Positions 53,689-61,479 are shown, counted from the first letter of the stretch. The stretch is 64,000 nt of DNA from Pseudomonas sp. B28(2017) (GCF_002113025.1 NZ_NEJH01000007.1:186001-250000); one strand, 5' to 3'. Numbers and translations: made by a program. The notes: generated from the letters alone by a model not told the origin.

Positions 53689-54205
53689 CAAGCAACTCCG
53701 GCAAAAGATCAGCCAAGCCGACCGCATCGTTACGCGTCACGGCGACTTCGCGCTGGATCGCCTCAAGGTGACGCACCTCGATGTCGGGACACTTGCGCTT
53801 GACCTTCAAGTGCACGGTGTCGAGGGTTGACCCGAGCTTTGCGCTCAGGCGAGACAATGCGAACAAGCAAAAATCAACCGGTACCAGCTTCTTGGCCTTC
53901 ACCTTGTTGCGCATTTCCTGAGCGTCCGCCTGCTCAGTTGTCAGCCGCAGTTTTTGCTGCGCCTGTTTGTATTCAATGAGCGGATCGATCGGATCACCGT
54001 TGTCGTCAACAGGTTGGTCTTTTGTCACCTGATGCTTAAGCCGGTTATCCAGCACCGACCGGACGTCGTAGAAGACATCACGGCCGATCTTCGCAACAGG
54101 CTGAACGCCCCATTTATCAAAGGCCTGAGTCGTGATGCCGAGGCTGGTAGCCATACGCGATTTGTTCAACCAATGAGGCTCGCGAGAGATGGTCGGATTG
54201 GCCAT
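53651..54205 (-). CDS. Terminase small subunit (Nu1/DUF1441-like)
   Basis: This protein of 184 aa has an N-terminal winged-helix region (HWLNKSRMATSLGITTQAFDKWGVQPVAKIGRDVFYD) and a helical body (QAQQKLRLTTEQADAQEMRNKVKAK), as in DNA-packaging Nu1-like proteins. It recognises cos and recruits GpA. It overlaps the large subunit by 38 bp. Confidence 0.9.
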   Translation of the reverse strand: MANPTISREPHWLNKSRMATSLGITTQAFDKWGVQPVAKIGRDVFYDVRSVLDNRLKHQVTKDQPVDDNGDPIDPLIEYKQAQQKLRLTTEQADAQEMRNKVKAKKLVPVDFCLFALSRLSAKLGSTLDTVHLKVKRKCPDIEVRHLEAIQREVAVTRNDAVGLADLLPELLDEFVDTLDEGAG

Positions 54206-54366
54206 GAACTAAACAACAACCTCGATTCAAAAATGGGTCATATATAGCGAAGCAGCGGGGCCCGAATTACCCCCTAGCCCCCACCCCCTCGGGAGGACCC
54301 GTTAAATTCGTGCGGGGCAAACAAGTCAAGCAATACAGGCACAGAAACAGCCTTTCTTGCGATCTG
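54206..54366. other. Intergenic stretch, candidate cos region
   Basis: No gene is seen here. The region directly upstream of the small terminase gene is GC-rich with C-runs (ACCCCCTAGCCCCCACCCC) and a short inverted CCTCGGGAGG. In lambda-type phages cos lies just before the small terminase gene, so this is the expected place, but no known cos sequence was recognised. Confidence 0.35.
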
Positions 54367-55107
54367 TCAGGGTTTGGCAGTGGCCATTGCATCGGCAAAT
54401 GCACCGCGGAACTCAGCGCCGTAGTGTGCCTTGCAGATGTTGTTGGCGATCTTGAAGAACGGGAAGATCGTGCGGTACACCGGCGCGCTGCGGCTGAACA
54501 CAAACACCGGCCGGACCGCATCGCCGAACGCGGTTTCTTTGCGTTCCCATACACCCTCCGTCCCATCGACAGCACCTGTGAAGTAACGCTGGGCATTGCC
54601 CTTGGCTTTACTGCGTTTGCTGCTGGTGGCATTGGCTTTGTAGCCGCGCCGGCTCTCTGCCGCACCGAGGCCCGATAAGATTTTGTTCATCAGACCGCGC
54701 GACACGTTGCCGTACCTATCGAGGACATTCGGACTGGGAATAGCGTATTGACCGGACCTCATCAAGCCGTTCGAGATCAGAGATTTTTCAAAGCGCTTAT
54801 GCGGACGTGGGCCACCCCGGACGGTCTGCTGAAGATAGGTGTCAGCGGGAATACCCGAGGTCCAAGAGTCCTTGAAGTACACCTCGGCCGGCTTGCTTTT
54901 GGTGGCCATTTTAGTGAATAGGCTGTTCATCGTGGTTCGGGTTGGCCGATCCAGACGCTGTGCCATAACGGCCAGTTCGCCCTTCTTGACCCGTTGGGCC
55001 AAGCGGGTCGCAGTCAGAGCAAGCACATGGGGAATGTGCGTTTTCTCCAGCTCCAGCAGCGCCTCGGAGACAGGCAGCATGTCGGGTGTGATCTTGATTT
55101 TGACCAT
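54367..55107 (-). CDS. Hypothetical phage protein
   Basis: This protein of 246 aa is not one I recognise. It is basic, with a central Lys/Arg-rich segment (KANATSSKRSKAKGNAQRYF). It begins 1 bp after the holin stop and precedes the terminase genes. It is probably a late structural or packaging protein, but this is only from position. Confidence 0.65.
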   Translation of the reverse strand: MVKIKITPDMLPVSEALLELEKTHIPHVLALTATRLAQRVKKGELAVMAQRLDRPTRTTMNSLFTKMATKSKPAEVYFKDSWTSGIPADTYLQQTVRGGPRPHKRFEKSLISNGLMRSGQYAIPSPNVLDRYGNVSRGLMNKILSGLGAAESRRGYKANATSSKRSKAKGNAQRYFTGAVDGTEGVWERKETAFGDAVRPVFVFSRSAPVYRTIFPFFKIANNICKAHYGAEFRGAFADAMATAKP

Positions 55108-55428
55108 TTAGCAATCCGATTTGGGAAACCTGCTTTCAGCAATCCGGTCAGCCCAAAGGGCGACTTTCTTCACCCCGAGGAAGCCCACCCAAATGCCTAC
55201 CGGCTGGGCTAGTGACGGTGACAATCCCATCAGTTCGAAGCCCCAAATAATGCTCAGGGATAGCAAGACGCACATGGGACCTTCAATCAGCGCGTCTTTC
55301 CAAGTGCCACCCGTGTAAAACACACGCAGCACGGTCATGCACAAGGACAAAAATGCCGCCCAAATAGTTTGCGAATGCTGACTCAGCCACATGAATGCAA
55401 TGGCCCAGGTATCGGGTTTGTCCGGCAT
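55108..55428 (-). CDS. Phage holin, lambda/HP1-type
   Basis: This protein of 106 aa has three hydrophobic segments (TIWAAFLSLCMTVLRVFYTG, GPMCVLLSLSIIWGFELMGL, SLAQPVGIWVGFLGVKKVAL) and a basic tail (RFPKSDC). It matches small lambda-family holins. It would permeabilise the inner membrane at lysis. No endolysin gene accompanies it. Confidence 0.85.
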   Translation of the reverse strand: MPDKPDTWAIAFMWLSQHSQTIWAAFLSLCMTVLRVFYTGGTWKDALIEGPMCVLLSLSIIWGFELMGLSPSLAQPVGIWVGFLGVKKVALWADRIAESRFPKSDC

Positions 55429-55468
55429 ATTCAGAGGTCTCTGTTGCCTCCCGAGGCTCGGAAGAAAA

Positions 55469-55496
55469 TCAAAAAAACCGCACCGTGGCGGGGGCT
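55469..55496 (-). terminator. Possible terminator upstream of the holin gene
   Basis: On the minus strand a short stem (CCGC/GCGG) is followed by TTTTTTT. The stem is weak, but the T-tract is long and lies before the holin gene at the head of the late operon. Confidence 0.45.
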
Positions 55497-55611
55497 ATAA
55501 ATTGGTTCTTGACCGCACAGGCCGAAAACAAAACCAATAAGCATTACCTAACAAAACCCTCGACAATACTTATTAAATTGCTTATATTCTCGTCATGGAT
55601 TGCGAGGCAGC

Positions 55612-55866
55612 ATGAATACAATCAACTGGACCCGGAAAGCCGTAAAACAGCTCTCCAAGATAAATAAAGACGACAAAGGGAAGATTTATGACGCGGCACA
55701 GGCGCTCGCTGATATGCCTAACGTCACCAACGTCAAAGCCCTCGTTAAACACCAGTATGGGTACCGGCTCAGAGTAGGAAACTACCGAGTCATGTTTGAC
55801 TGGGATGGCGGGGTCAAGATCGTAAACATTGAAGAGGTGAAAAAGCGCGATGAACGCACCTACTAA
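55612..55866 (+). CDS. RelE/ParE family toxin
   Basis: This protein of 84 aa has the RelE-superfamily pattern: INWTRKAVKQLSKINKDDKGKIYDAAQAL, VKALVKHQYGYRLRVGNYRVMFDWD. RelE-type toxins cleave mRNA at the ribosome; ParE-type toxins act on gyrase, and the subtype cannot be told apart here. It overlaps the antitoxin gene by 17 bp. Toxin-first order is the HigBA-type arrangement. It is on the opposite strand to the surrounding phage operons. Confidence 0.9.
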   Translation: MNTINWTRKAVKQLSKINKDDKGKIYDAAQALADMPNVTNVKALVKHQYGYRLRVGNYRVMFDWDGGVKIVNIEEVKKRDERTY

Positions 55867-56176
55867 CATCCAAATCATCAGCGGGCCAGACGGAGCGCCC
55901 GCTTTTGTCGTCATTCCTTACGCGGACTATGTTGCAAACCACCCGAAAGAGGACTTGATTCCGAATGAGGTGGTTGGATACATGGTCAAAGAGGACCTGA
56001 CCGCTGTCGGCGCATGGCGCAAGCATCTGAACCTTACTCAGGCGGAAGTGGCCTCGCGCATCGGCATTACCCAGGCGGCATACGCACAACAAGAGCAAGC
56101 AGCAAAACCACGCAAGGGCACCCTCGACAAGATTGCCCAAGCATTCGGAATTCATCGTGATTTGCTGGATCTGTAA
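55850..56176 (+). CDS. XRE-family antitoxin
   Basis: This protein of 108 aa has an N-terminal toxin-binding region and a C-terminal HTH_XRE at about residues 55-105 (RKHLNLTQAEVASRIGITQAAYAQQE, DKIAQAFGI). It neutralises the RelE-type toxin and should repress their shared promoter. A strong terminator follows. Confidence 0.9.
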   Translation: MNAPTNIQIISGPDGAPAFVVIPYADYVANHPKEDLIPNEVVGYMVKEDLTAVGAWRKHLNLTQAEVASRIGITQAAYAQQEQAAKPRKGTLDKIAQAFGIHRDLLDL

Positions 56177-56193
56177 TCGGGCAGCCGAATACG

Positions 56194-56225
56194 AAAAAAC
56201 CCCGCTCGAAGGCGGGGTTTTCTTT
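56194..56225. terminator. Intrinsic terminator after the toxin-antitoxin pair
   Basis: AAAAAACCCCGC and GCGGGGTTTTCTTT form a 6-bp-plus hairpin with a 6-nt loop and A/T tracts on both sides. It lies between convergent genes. Confidence 0.9.
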
Positions 56226-56295
56226 GATCTATGAGTAAGTTGCCATAGGCAAAACTCTAACAGTGGCGAAATATTGCCGCCAGCCGTGCGGGAAG

Positions 56296-56880
56296 TCAAG
56301 CAGCCTCTTTCATCTTGTAAATCACTCCCCCGATCGGGCCCAAAGCCTTCGCGTCGATGTCGTAGCAAGCGTCAAAGCAGAGCTGCACAAACGGCTCCCA
56401 ATCCCGACCCCAAGCCGCAGATTGTAGCTTGACCCCATACTCGGCACTCATCCAGGACCTGAACTGTTCAGGCTTGATCAGCGGGTCCTCATTGGCCGAC
56501 TGGCCGCCCTGATGCATGTAGCGATAACGACGGAACACACCTTTGGCCACGTACTCGGCGCGCTCCCTCTTGTCGGCTGTCATGCGCGACGCCCGGGTGC
56601 ATGCCAGATTGAACACGGCCGCTTCTGCCTCCTCCCGATCATCATCATCATTAGGTTCAGCTGCGTACATGGCATTTCCGAATGCACGCAACGTGTTGTG
56701 AAGACGGGCGATTGCCGACTGCACCCTGCCGGCTAACGTCGCATGGATCGCATGATCAGCTGTAGGTCCACGCTCAGTTTTCTGCACCACAACACCCAGC
56801 ACGGCAGCATCTGAGGTCTGACCGGGAGCGGGGTTGTAGTTGCAGTCATGCCATGCCTGGCGGGCGGAATTGATCTTCAT
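56296..56880 (-). CDS. Hypothetical prophage protein, candidate late regulator
   Basis: This protein of 194 aa starts at ATG 56880 after GAGGGCGG. It is helical and rich in Arg/Glu, with Cys residues (NLACTRASR, QLCFDACYD), but I recognise no family. It is the last gene of the leftward early operon, ahead of the late operon. This is where lambda carries Q, and the late operon contains several terminators, so an antiterminator role is a reasonable but unproven inference. Confidence 0.65.
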   Translation of the reverse strand: MKINSARQAWHDCNYNPAPGQTSDAAVLGVVVQKTERGPTADHAIHATLAGRVQSAIARLHNTLRAFGNAMYAAEPNDDDDREEAEAAVFNLACTRASRMTADKRERAEYVAKGVFRRYRYMHQGGQSANEDPLIKPEQFRSWMSAEYGVKLQSAAWGRDWEPFVQLCFDACYDIDAKALGPIGGVIYKMKEAA

Positions 56881-56927
56881 GCTACCGCCCTCTTCACTTT
56901 GCTGATCTGCATCCGGACAACCATGGC

Positions 56928-57248
56928 TCAATCCCCTGTGAAATTTGTTCCGCCGGCACCGCGACGGTTGTTCTGTTGGTAGTACTCGGCAGGGCCAGAA
57001 ATCGAAGAACCCTGCTGGAGCACTTCAATTTCGCGCTGAGCCTGCTGCAATTTGAAGCTCAATTGAGTCACTAACTCCTCCGAAGAAAGCACCAACCTGC
57101 TGCCCCGAATAACCCAACCTGAGCCATTGCAAGCGGTACAAATCAACTCATAAAACAGCCCTTTCACTACCGCTTTGCCCTTGCAGGTCGGGCAAGGCTC
57201 TAGCTCGATCTGCTGTCTCTTAAAGCCAAGCCCCTGCCCTTTCTGCAT
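56928..57248 (-). CDS. Small prophage protein with DnaJ-like CxxCxG zinc motifs
   Basis: This protein of 106 aa has two zinc-binding pairs, CPTCKG near residue 19 and CTACNGSG near residue 38, spaced as in the DnaJ zinc-ribbon. A coiled-coil-like helix follows (LVTQLSFKLQQAQREIEVLQ). The function is unknown. It overlaps the recombinase gene by 29 bp, suggesting co-expression. Confidence 0.7.
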   Translation of the reverse strand: MQKGQGLGFKRQQIELEPCPTCKGKAVVKGLFYELICTACNGSGWVIRGSRLVLSSEELVTQLSFKLQQAQREIEVLQQGSSISGPAEYYQQNNRRGAGGTNFTGD

Positions 57249-58542
57249 GTTTTAAATCCTCGCCTTTAACAAATTGTGGAAGCGCCTCGCAGACCACGCC
57301 ATTCGTGGTTTGCAGGCGGTTTTGCGAATCTTCATATCTAGCGCCTGTCTGCCCATGAATGGCCCTGAAACCATGACCATCTAACCAGTCGTGCCACTTC
57401 ACCAACGCCAGTCGACGCTGCTCGGTGGCCTGGGTGTTGATATAGGTCGAGGCGATCTTGCCCAGTGAGTGATTGAGCAACATCTCGCCGATGTGGCCGT
57501 CAATGCCGAGGTCAGTCCAAGCCGTTCGAGCTACCTTGCGCAGGTCGTGACTGGTCCACGCCCCCTGCCCCAATCGCGTGAATACGGCGCTGGCTTGATT
57601 CTCGCTAAGCGGCAGGCCACGACGTGACGGGAATAGATAGGCACCCTCGTAACCACTGGCGCGCTGGCAGTCGCGGTACCGGTGCAACAGCGCGCACGCT
57701 TGGTCGGTCAGCGGCAGTCGGTGTTCGGTTCGGCTTTTGGTGTGCTCGGCGGGGATAAACCACTCACGCTCGGACAGCGCGATATCAGCCCAGCGGGTCA
57801 TGCGTGTCTCACCAATGCGTGTACCGTGGCAGAGCATCATCAGGGCCAGCATGGCGTCGTCCGGTGCGCTGTCGAAGCGCTCGGCCAACAGAGTGACAAT
57901 CTCCGGTACCTGCACACCACGCAGGCGCGCCGGCTTGGGCATGATCTGGGCGGTGGTGAAATCGGCAAACTTGATCCCGGCCATGGGATTGGTCGGGATC
58001 AAGTCCAGCTTATGGGCTTGGCGGAAGGCCACGGCCAGCAGACGAAATAGCTGTTGCACGTACGATAACGACAACACCGCCTGCAATGGCCACATCAGTT
58101 CTTTGTCCAGGGAACATGCGCTCACCGCCCGAATCGGCAAATCCCCCAAGCGTGGTTTGAGGTGGCAAGCAATCGCTGACTTGGCCCCGGCCTTGCGCTT
58201 GTTCGACAACGAGCGCGCTTTCGCCATGCGCTCGCTAAACCAGTCGAGAAGATCGCCAACGTTGCTCCAGACTTCAACGGCGACACTGGCATTGGGTTTG
58301 AGAATCAGACGTTGACGCAGCTCTGGCAGCACCGACAACACTGCCGCGGGCTTCAAGTCCGGATATCCCGCAATACGGTGCCACTTGCGATGCGCGACCA
58401 GGTACCATGACCCGCGTGCCCGCCTGCCGCTGAACCGAAAATACAGGCCGGGATGCCGAGGGTCGCGCAACGTGGTCACCGTCAGATCGGCCGCCTGGCG
58501 CCGGATCTCTGGATCAGTGAGTGACACGGACACCGTGGTCAT
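57220..58542 (-). CDS. Tyrosine recombinase/integrase
   Basis: This protein of 440 aa has the full catalytic set: Arg in GTRIGETRMTRW (about residue 255), HxxR in SHDLRKVART (about 345), His in LLNHSLGKIA and the nucleophile Tyr in STYINT (about 380). The N-terminal part is a core-binding domain with SNKRKAGAKSAIACHL. Integrases usually sit at a phage end next to attP; this one lies inside the early operon. It may serve excision or another recombination reaction, or be the integrase of a phage with an unusual layout. The start at 58542 was taken as the first ATG. Confidence 0.9.
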   Translation of the reverse strand: MTTVSVSLTDPEIRRQAADLTVTTLRDPRHPGLYFRFSGRRARGSWYLVAHRKWHRIAGYPDLKPAAVLSVLPELRQRLILKPNASVAVEVWSNVGDLLDWFSERMAKARSLSNKRKAGAKSAIACHLKPRLGDLPIRAVSACSLDKELMWPLQAVLSLSYVQQLFRLLAVAFRQAHKLDLIPTNPMAGIKFADFTTAQIMPKPARLRGVQVPEIVTLLAERFDSAPDDAMLALMMLCHGTRIGETRMTRWADIALSEREWFIPAEHTKSRTEHRLPLTDQACALLHRYRDCQRASGYEGAYLFPSRRGLPLSENQASAVFTRLGQGAWTSHDLRKVARTAWTDLGIDGHIGEMLLNHSLGKIASTYINTQATEQRRLALVKWHDWLDGHGFRAIHGQTGARYEDSQNRLQTTNGVVCEALPQFVKGEDLKHAERAGAWL

Positions 58543-58573
58543 GCACCCGACACCTGCTTGTCCAGAACACTCA

Positions 58574-59077
58574 TTATGCAAACTCTCTCAGCGCTTCTTG
58601 CAGGCGTCGGGCCTTGATAATGGCTGCGGCATTGCTCTCCCGCTCGGCTTCCACGGACAACGCTACTTCCTCGATACGCGCGGCGAGCTTTTTCATGCGC
58701 TGACCGACCTCCTCGGCAAAGCTGATGACCTCGCCAGACAGCACCGCCAACGTATCCAAAGCGCTACCCTCGGGTTTCTTGGTGGTAGCCACGGCCGGCT
58801 TGGTTTCTTTCGACATGCTCTGTTCTCTCTGGGGCGTGATGGTGATGGCGGTGCGCTGGAAATGTCCGTTAACGGGTTCGCGAATGAGACCTGCGTCCTT
58901 CAACTCGCCCAGGCCGCGACGTACGGCCGGAAACTGGGCACCCGTGGTTTCGGCAACCATCAACGAATTGAAAATATCGTGAGCACTCCAGCGCTCCTGG
59001 ATTGGCACGACTTGAAATACTTTGCGGGCGAGCGACGATTGCCCGGCGAGCATGTTTTGTTGCTTGGCGGCGTTCAT
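58574..59077 (-). CDS. Hypothetical prophage protein with winged-helix-like N-terminus
   Basis: This protein of 167 aa overlaps the DnaC-like stop (TGATG at 59077) and follows AAGGAGG. The N-terminal 60 residues look like a winged helix (WSAHDIFNSLMVAETTGAQ, VRRGLGELKDAGLIREPVNG). A Lys-rich linker and a coiled-coil C-terminus follow. The function is unknown, perhaps in replication. Confidence 0.65.
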   Translation of the reverse strand: MNAAKQQNMLAGQSSLARKVFQVVPIQERWSAHDIFNSLMVAETTGAQFPAVRRGLGELKDAGLIREPVNGHFQRTAITITPQREQSMSKETKPAVATTKKPEGSALDTLAVLSGEVISFAEEVGQRMKKLAARIEEVALSVEAERESNAAAIIKARRLQEALREFA

Positions 59078-59859
59078 CAGAAGCCCTCCTTACCGCGTTG
59101 AGATTCCCACTCGAATGCCACACCAATGCAGCCGTTTTCGCGGATGCGGTCGACACATCGCGCACCAATGGCGTCGTTCAGTTCGGAGGGAGACAGATTG
59201 CTGACGATGATCGTCGGACGGCATTGCTCGTAACGACCATTGATGATGCTGAACAGAGTGGCCAGCTCGAACTCGCTCTGCTTGGTTGCACCAACTTCAT
59301 CGAGCACCAGCAGGTCCGCGCCAATCACCTCACGCAAAATGTGCGCCTCGGACTCGCCTGAGCGATCATTGAACGTCGCCCGAATCTCGCCGATGAGCGT
59401 GCCCACCGTGCGGTAAATCGCCTTGACCATGCATTCGTTGATCAGGTGACTGGCCGAGGCAATGGCCAGGTGGGTCTTGCCAGTACCGACCTTCCCCAAC
59501 AGCAACATGCAGCGACCTTCACGGCGATGCTTCGAAAAGTTGTCGACGTAGTCGGTGCACGCATCCAGGGCAATCTGCTGGGCCGGATTCGACACGACGA
59601 AATCGGCGAATGTCTTATCCGCGAAACGCTTCGGGATCCGGGCGCATGACTGCTGAACTATCCGAAACTGACAGCGCTTGCGCTCGAGCTCTTGCATGTC
59701 GCGCTTGTTGCTCGCGCATTTGGGACACCCAGACAGGTTGCCACCCTTGAGGATGACCGCCGAGTATTCGCCATGATCGAAGCAGCTCGCTGGCTGACGG
59801 CCGATGACGCCGAATTTGCGGTCCATGTGAGCGCCGAAGTTAGAGACGGAAAGTGCCAT
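59077..59859 (-). CDS. DnaC-like helicase loader ATPase
   Basis: This AAA+ protein of 260 aa has Walker A GKVGTGKTHLA (about residue 130), Walker B LLVLDEVGAT and an N-terminal CPKC zinc-like site. Its layout matches DnaC/IstB-type loaders that phages use to bring the host DnaB helicase to their origin. AGGAG lies 7 nt before ATG 59859. It overlaps the replication protein gene by 20 bp. Confidence 0.9.
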   Translation of the reverse strand: MALSVSNFGAHMDRKFGVIGRQPASCFDHGEYSAVILKGGNLSGCPKCASNKRDMQELERKRCQFRIVQQSCARIPKRFADKTFADFVVSNPAQQIALDACTDYVDNFSKHRREGRCMLLLGKVGTGKTHLAIASASHLINECMVKAIYRTVGTLIGEIRATFNDRSGESEAHILREVIGADLLVLDEVGATKQSEFELATLFSIINGRYEQCRPTIIVSNLSPSELNDAIGARCVDRIRENGCIGVAFEWESQRGKEGF

Positions 59860-60691
59860 TGGCGTTCTCCTTGGTGCCGGCCTTGTAATCGCGAGTGTCA
59901 AAACCGGAATGGCGACTGGTCGGAACGGGTGCGGGGATGACTGCTTTGTCGGGGAAGATCCCCGTCCATCCGTTGCTGATCGAAAGAGCCAGAACGGAAT
60001 CGGGGGTTGGATGGTTCGCCAGGGCCTTGGCCTGTTGTTCGCAGCTCTTGGCGGTGAGGGGTTTGTGGATTTCCTTGCGGTGCTGGCACCAATCGGCCCA
60101 AACCTCGACGCTGACGTTTTCCGGTTTGGCGGTCAGCGGGTCGAATTTTGATGATTTGCCTGGCGCGTTAGCGCACTGCTTTTCCTGATTACTGGTTACC
60201 TGATTGGTACCCTGATTACTGGTACCCTGATTTGTCGGAGATTTTTCCGACCCTCCTCGGATATTTTTCCGACCCTGTTCGGAGATTTTTCCGACCTTGC
60301 CCGGAGATTTTTCCGAGGTAGATCGGATTTTTTTCCGCCCCTCAAACGCCTCAGAGGTCGGATATTTTTCCGACCCATCCAGCTTGCGATTCCATTCTTT
60401 GGCTTTCTCGGTCAAGCGAAACAACGAAACGTTCGCGGTGCTGGATAACTCCACCAAACCTGCTTTTTCGAGCCCTTTGAGAAGCCGATACGCCGTATCG
60501 GGTTTATCGGTGAGCAGAGGCAATTCCTCAATGATCTTTGCCTTGGTCAAGACAAAGAAAATCCCGTTATCGGTCTTGATTGCTTTGGCCCAGCTGGGGC
60601 ATTCGTAGACGAAGGAAAACAATTGCGCCTGCTGGGAGTTCAATCCCCACTCCAGCGCTTTCACTTGGTTGATCGTGATGGTGAACTGCAT
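59840..60691 (-). CDS. Phage replication initiator-like protein (O-type position)
   Basis: This protein of 283 aa has a winged-helix N-terminus (NSQQAQLFSFVYECPSWAKAI, LLTDKPDTAYRLLKGLEKAGLVEL). A low-complexity middle (residues about 110-150) is encoded by the iteron array, and a C-terminal DnaT-like segment (VSVEVWADWCQHRKEIHKPL) completes it. By position before the DnaC-like gene it is the lambda O equivalent, binding origin repeats that lie in its own gene. The origin inference rests on the repeat array, described separately. Confidence 0.85.
   Translation of the reverse strand: MQFTITINQVKALEWGLNSQQAQLFSFVYECPSWAKAIKTDNGIFFVLTKAKIIEELPLLTDKPDTAYRLLKGLEKAGLVELSSTANVSLFRLTEKAKEWNRKLDGSEKYPTSEAFEGRKKIRSTSEKSPGKVGKISEQGRKNIRGGSEKSPTNQGTSNQGTNQVTSNQEKQCANAPGKSSKFDPLTAKPENVSVEVWADWCQHRKEIHKPLTAKSCEQQAKALANHPTPDSVLALSISNGWTGIFPDKAVIPAPVPTSRHSGFDTRDYKAGTKENANGTFRL
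60184..60230. repeat. Short direct repeats next to the iterons
   Basis: CCTGATTACTGGT occurs twice, with a related CTGATTGGTAC between, in the 50 bp beside the 18-bp array. They lie in the coding sequence of the replication protein and may be part of the origin. Confidence 0.55.
60235..60375. repeat. Six 18-bp iterons, probable phage replication origin
   Basis: Copies of TCGGAGATTTTTCCGACC and close variants start at 60235, 60257, 60279, 60301, 60323 and 60358. The first five are exactly 22 bp apart, two helical turns. Each is a near-palindrome (TCGGA...TCCGA). They lie inside the replication protein gene, and 22 is not a multiple of three, so the repeat is not explained by a repeated peptide. 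This matches lambda, where iterons of the origin lie within gene O. Confidence 0.85.
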
Positions 60692-60692
60692 A

Positions 60693-61190
60693 TCAACCCT
60701 TCCCGCTTGGGATTCGGGCGGGGCCATTCGACTTGTACAATTCAATCTGTGCGATCACCTCCTCGTGTCGTGCAGCCAAGTACTTGGCATGCCCGGCCAA
60801 AATATCTGCCGCTTCCGCTGCAGTGATTTCGCCGTCATCCAGTGCCAAGGCGAGAAGCTGGTCAACCCGGCCGCGTTTCACAGAGGTACGCAAAGAGCGT
60901 CGATGGATGTCGACGTTGTCCAGATCGGCAACCTCAGGCAGGCGAACAAACACACCGCCATACATTGCGCAGATGTAATCCGGTAAGAAGGTAGTTTTCG
61001 CTTCAGTCTCAAGCGTGCAGATCTCATCGTCGGTGAGGGGCTTGACCCCTGCCGACTCGTAAATCCGGTTCTTGAATCGCTTGAGATTCACCTCACCCAG
61101 AAAGTCAGAGGCGTATGCAAGTCCGCCCGGAAATGCATTGGCAGCGGCAATGACGGCTTTGCGGCGGGTGTCTAGTACTGGCAATTTCAT
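60693..61190 (-). CDS. Hypothetical prophage early protein
   Basis: This protein of 165 aa begins with MKLPVLDTRRKAVIAAANAF and has a helical middle and a C-terminal helix pair (GRVDQLLALALDDGEITAAEAADILAGHAKYL). I cannot name the family. It lies between cro and the replication protein gene, the position of cII in lambda, but has no clear HTH match. Confidence 0.65.
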   Translation of the reverse strand: MKLPVLDTRRKAVIAAANAFPGGLAYASDFLGEVNLKRFKNRIYESAGVKPLTDDEICTLETEAKTTFLPDYICAMYGGVFVRLPEVADLDNVDIHRRSLRTSVKRGRVDQLLALALDDGEITAAEAADILAGHAKYLAARHEEVIAQIELYKSNGPARIPSGKG

Positions 61191-61230
61191 CGTCTAGTTT
61201 TCTCTCGGCGCCGTTGCGCTCAAAGTTTGC

Positions 61231-61452
61231 TCATGAAATGGGCAGCATCCGGCGACGCGACCTTTTTGCGCTTTGGACCGGAAATGGTCTGAGCTCTTCA
61301 GCTGTGAAAGAGCCATCTGCGTGTTCAGTAACAAAAATGTCACGACCAACCTGCAGAGCTTTGTTGAGCGACCCTTGTGACATCCCAAGCAGATTTGCTG
61401 CGTTGGTTTGCCCGCGTGCACGGGCAAACTCATCCAGACTTTTTCGGCTCAT
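61231..61452 (-). CDS. cro: Cro-like repressor
   Basis: This protein of 73 aa closely matches lambda Cro: ARGQTNAANLLGMSQGSLNK is the HTH, followed by the conserved GRDIFVTEHADGSFTAEELR and PFP. It is divergent from the S24 repressor gene, with three operator-like sites between them. It starts the leftward early operon. Confidence 0.92.
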   Translation of the reverse strand: MSRKSLDEFARARGQTNAANLLGMSQGSLNKALQVGRDIFVTEHADGSFTAEELRPFPVQSAKRSRRRMLPIS

Positions 61453-61479
61453 CTCGCCGATCTCCTTTATTAAATACCC

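Noticed and set aside
60235..60375. CRISPR array
   Set aside because: The repeats are spaced by only 4 bp, have no unique spacers of CRISPR length and lie inside a coding gene.
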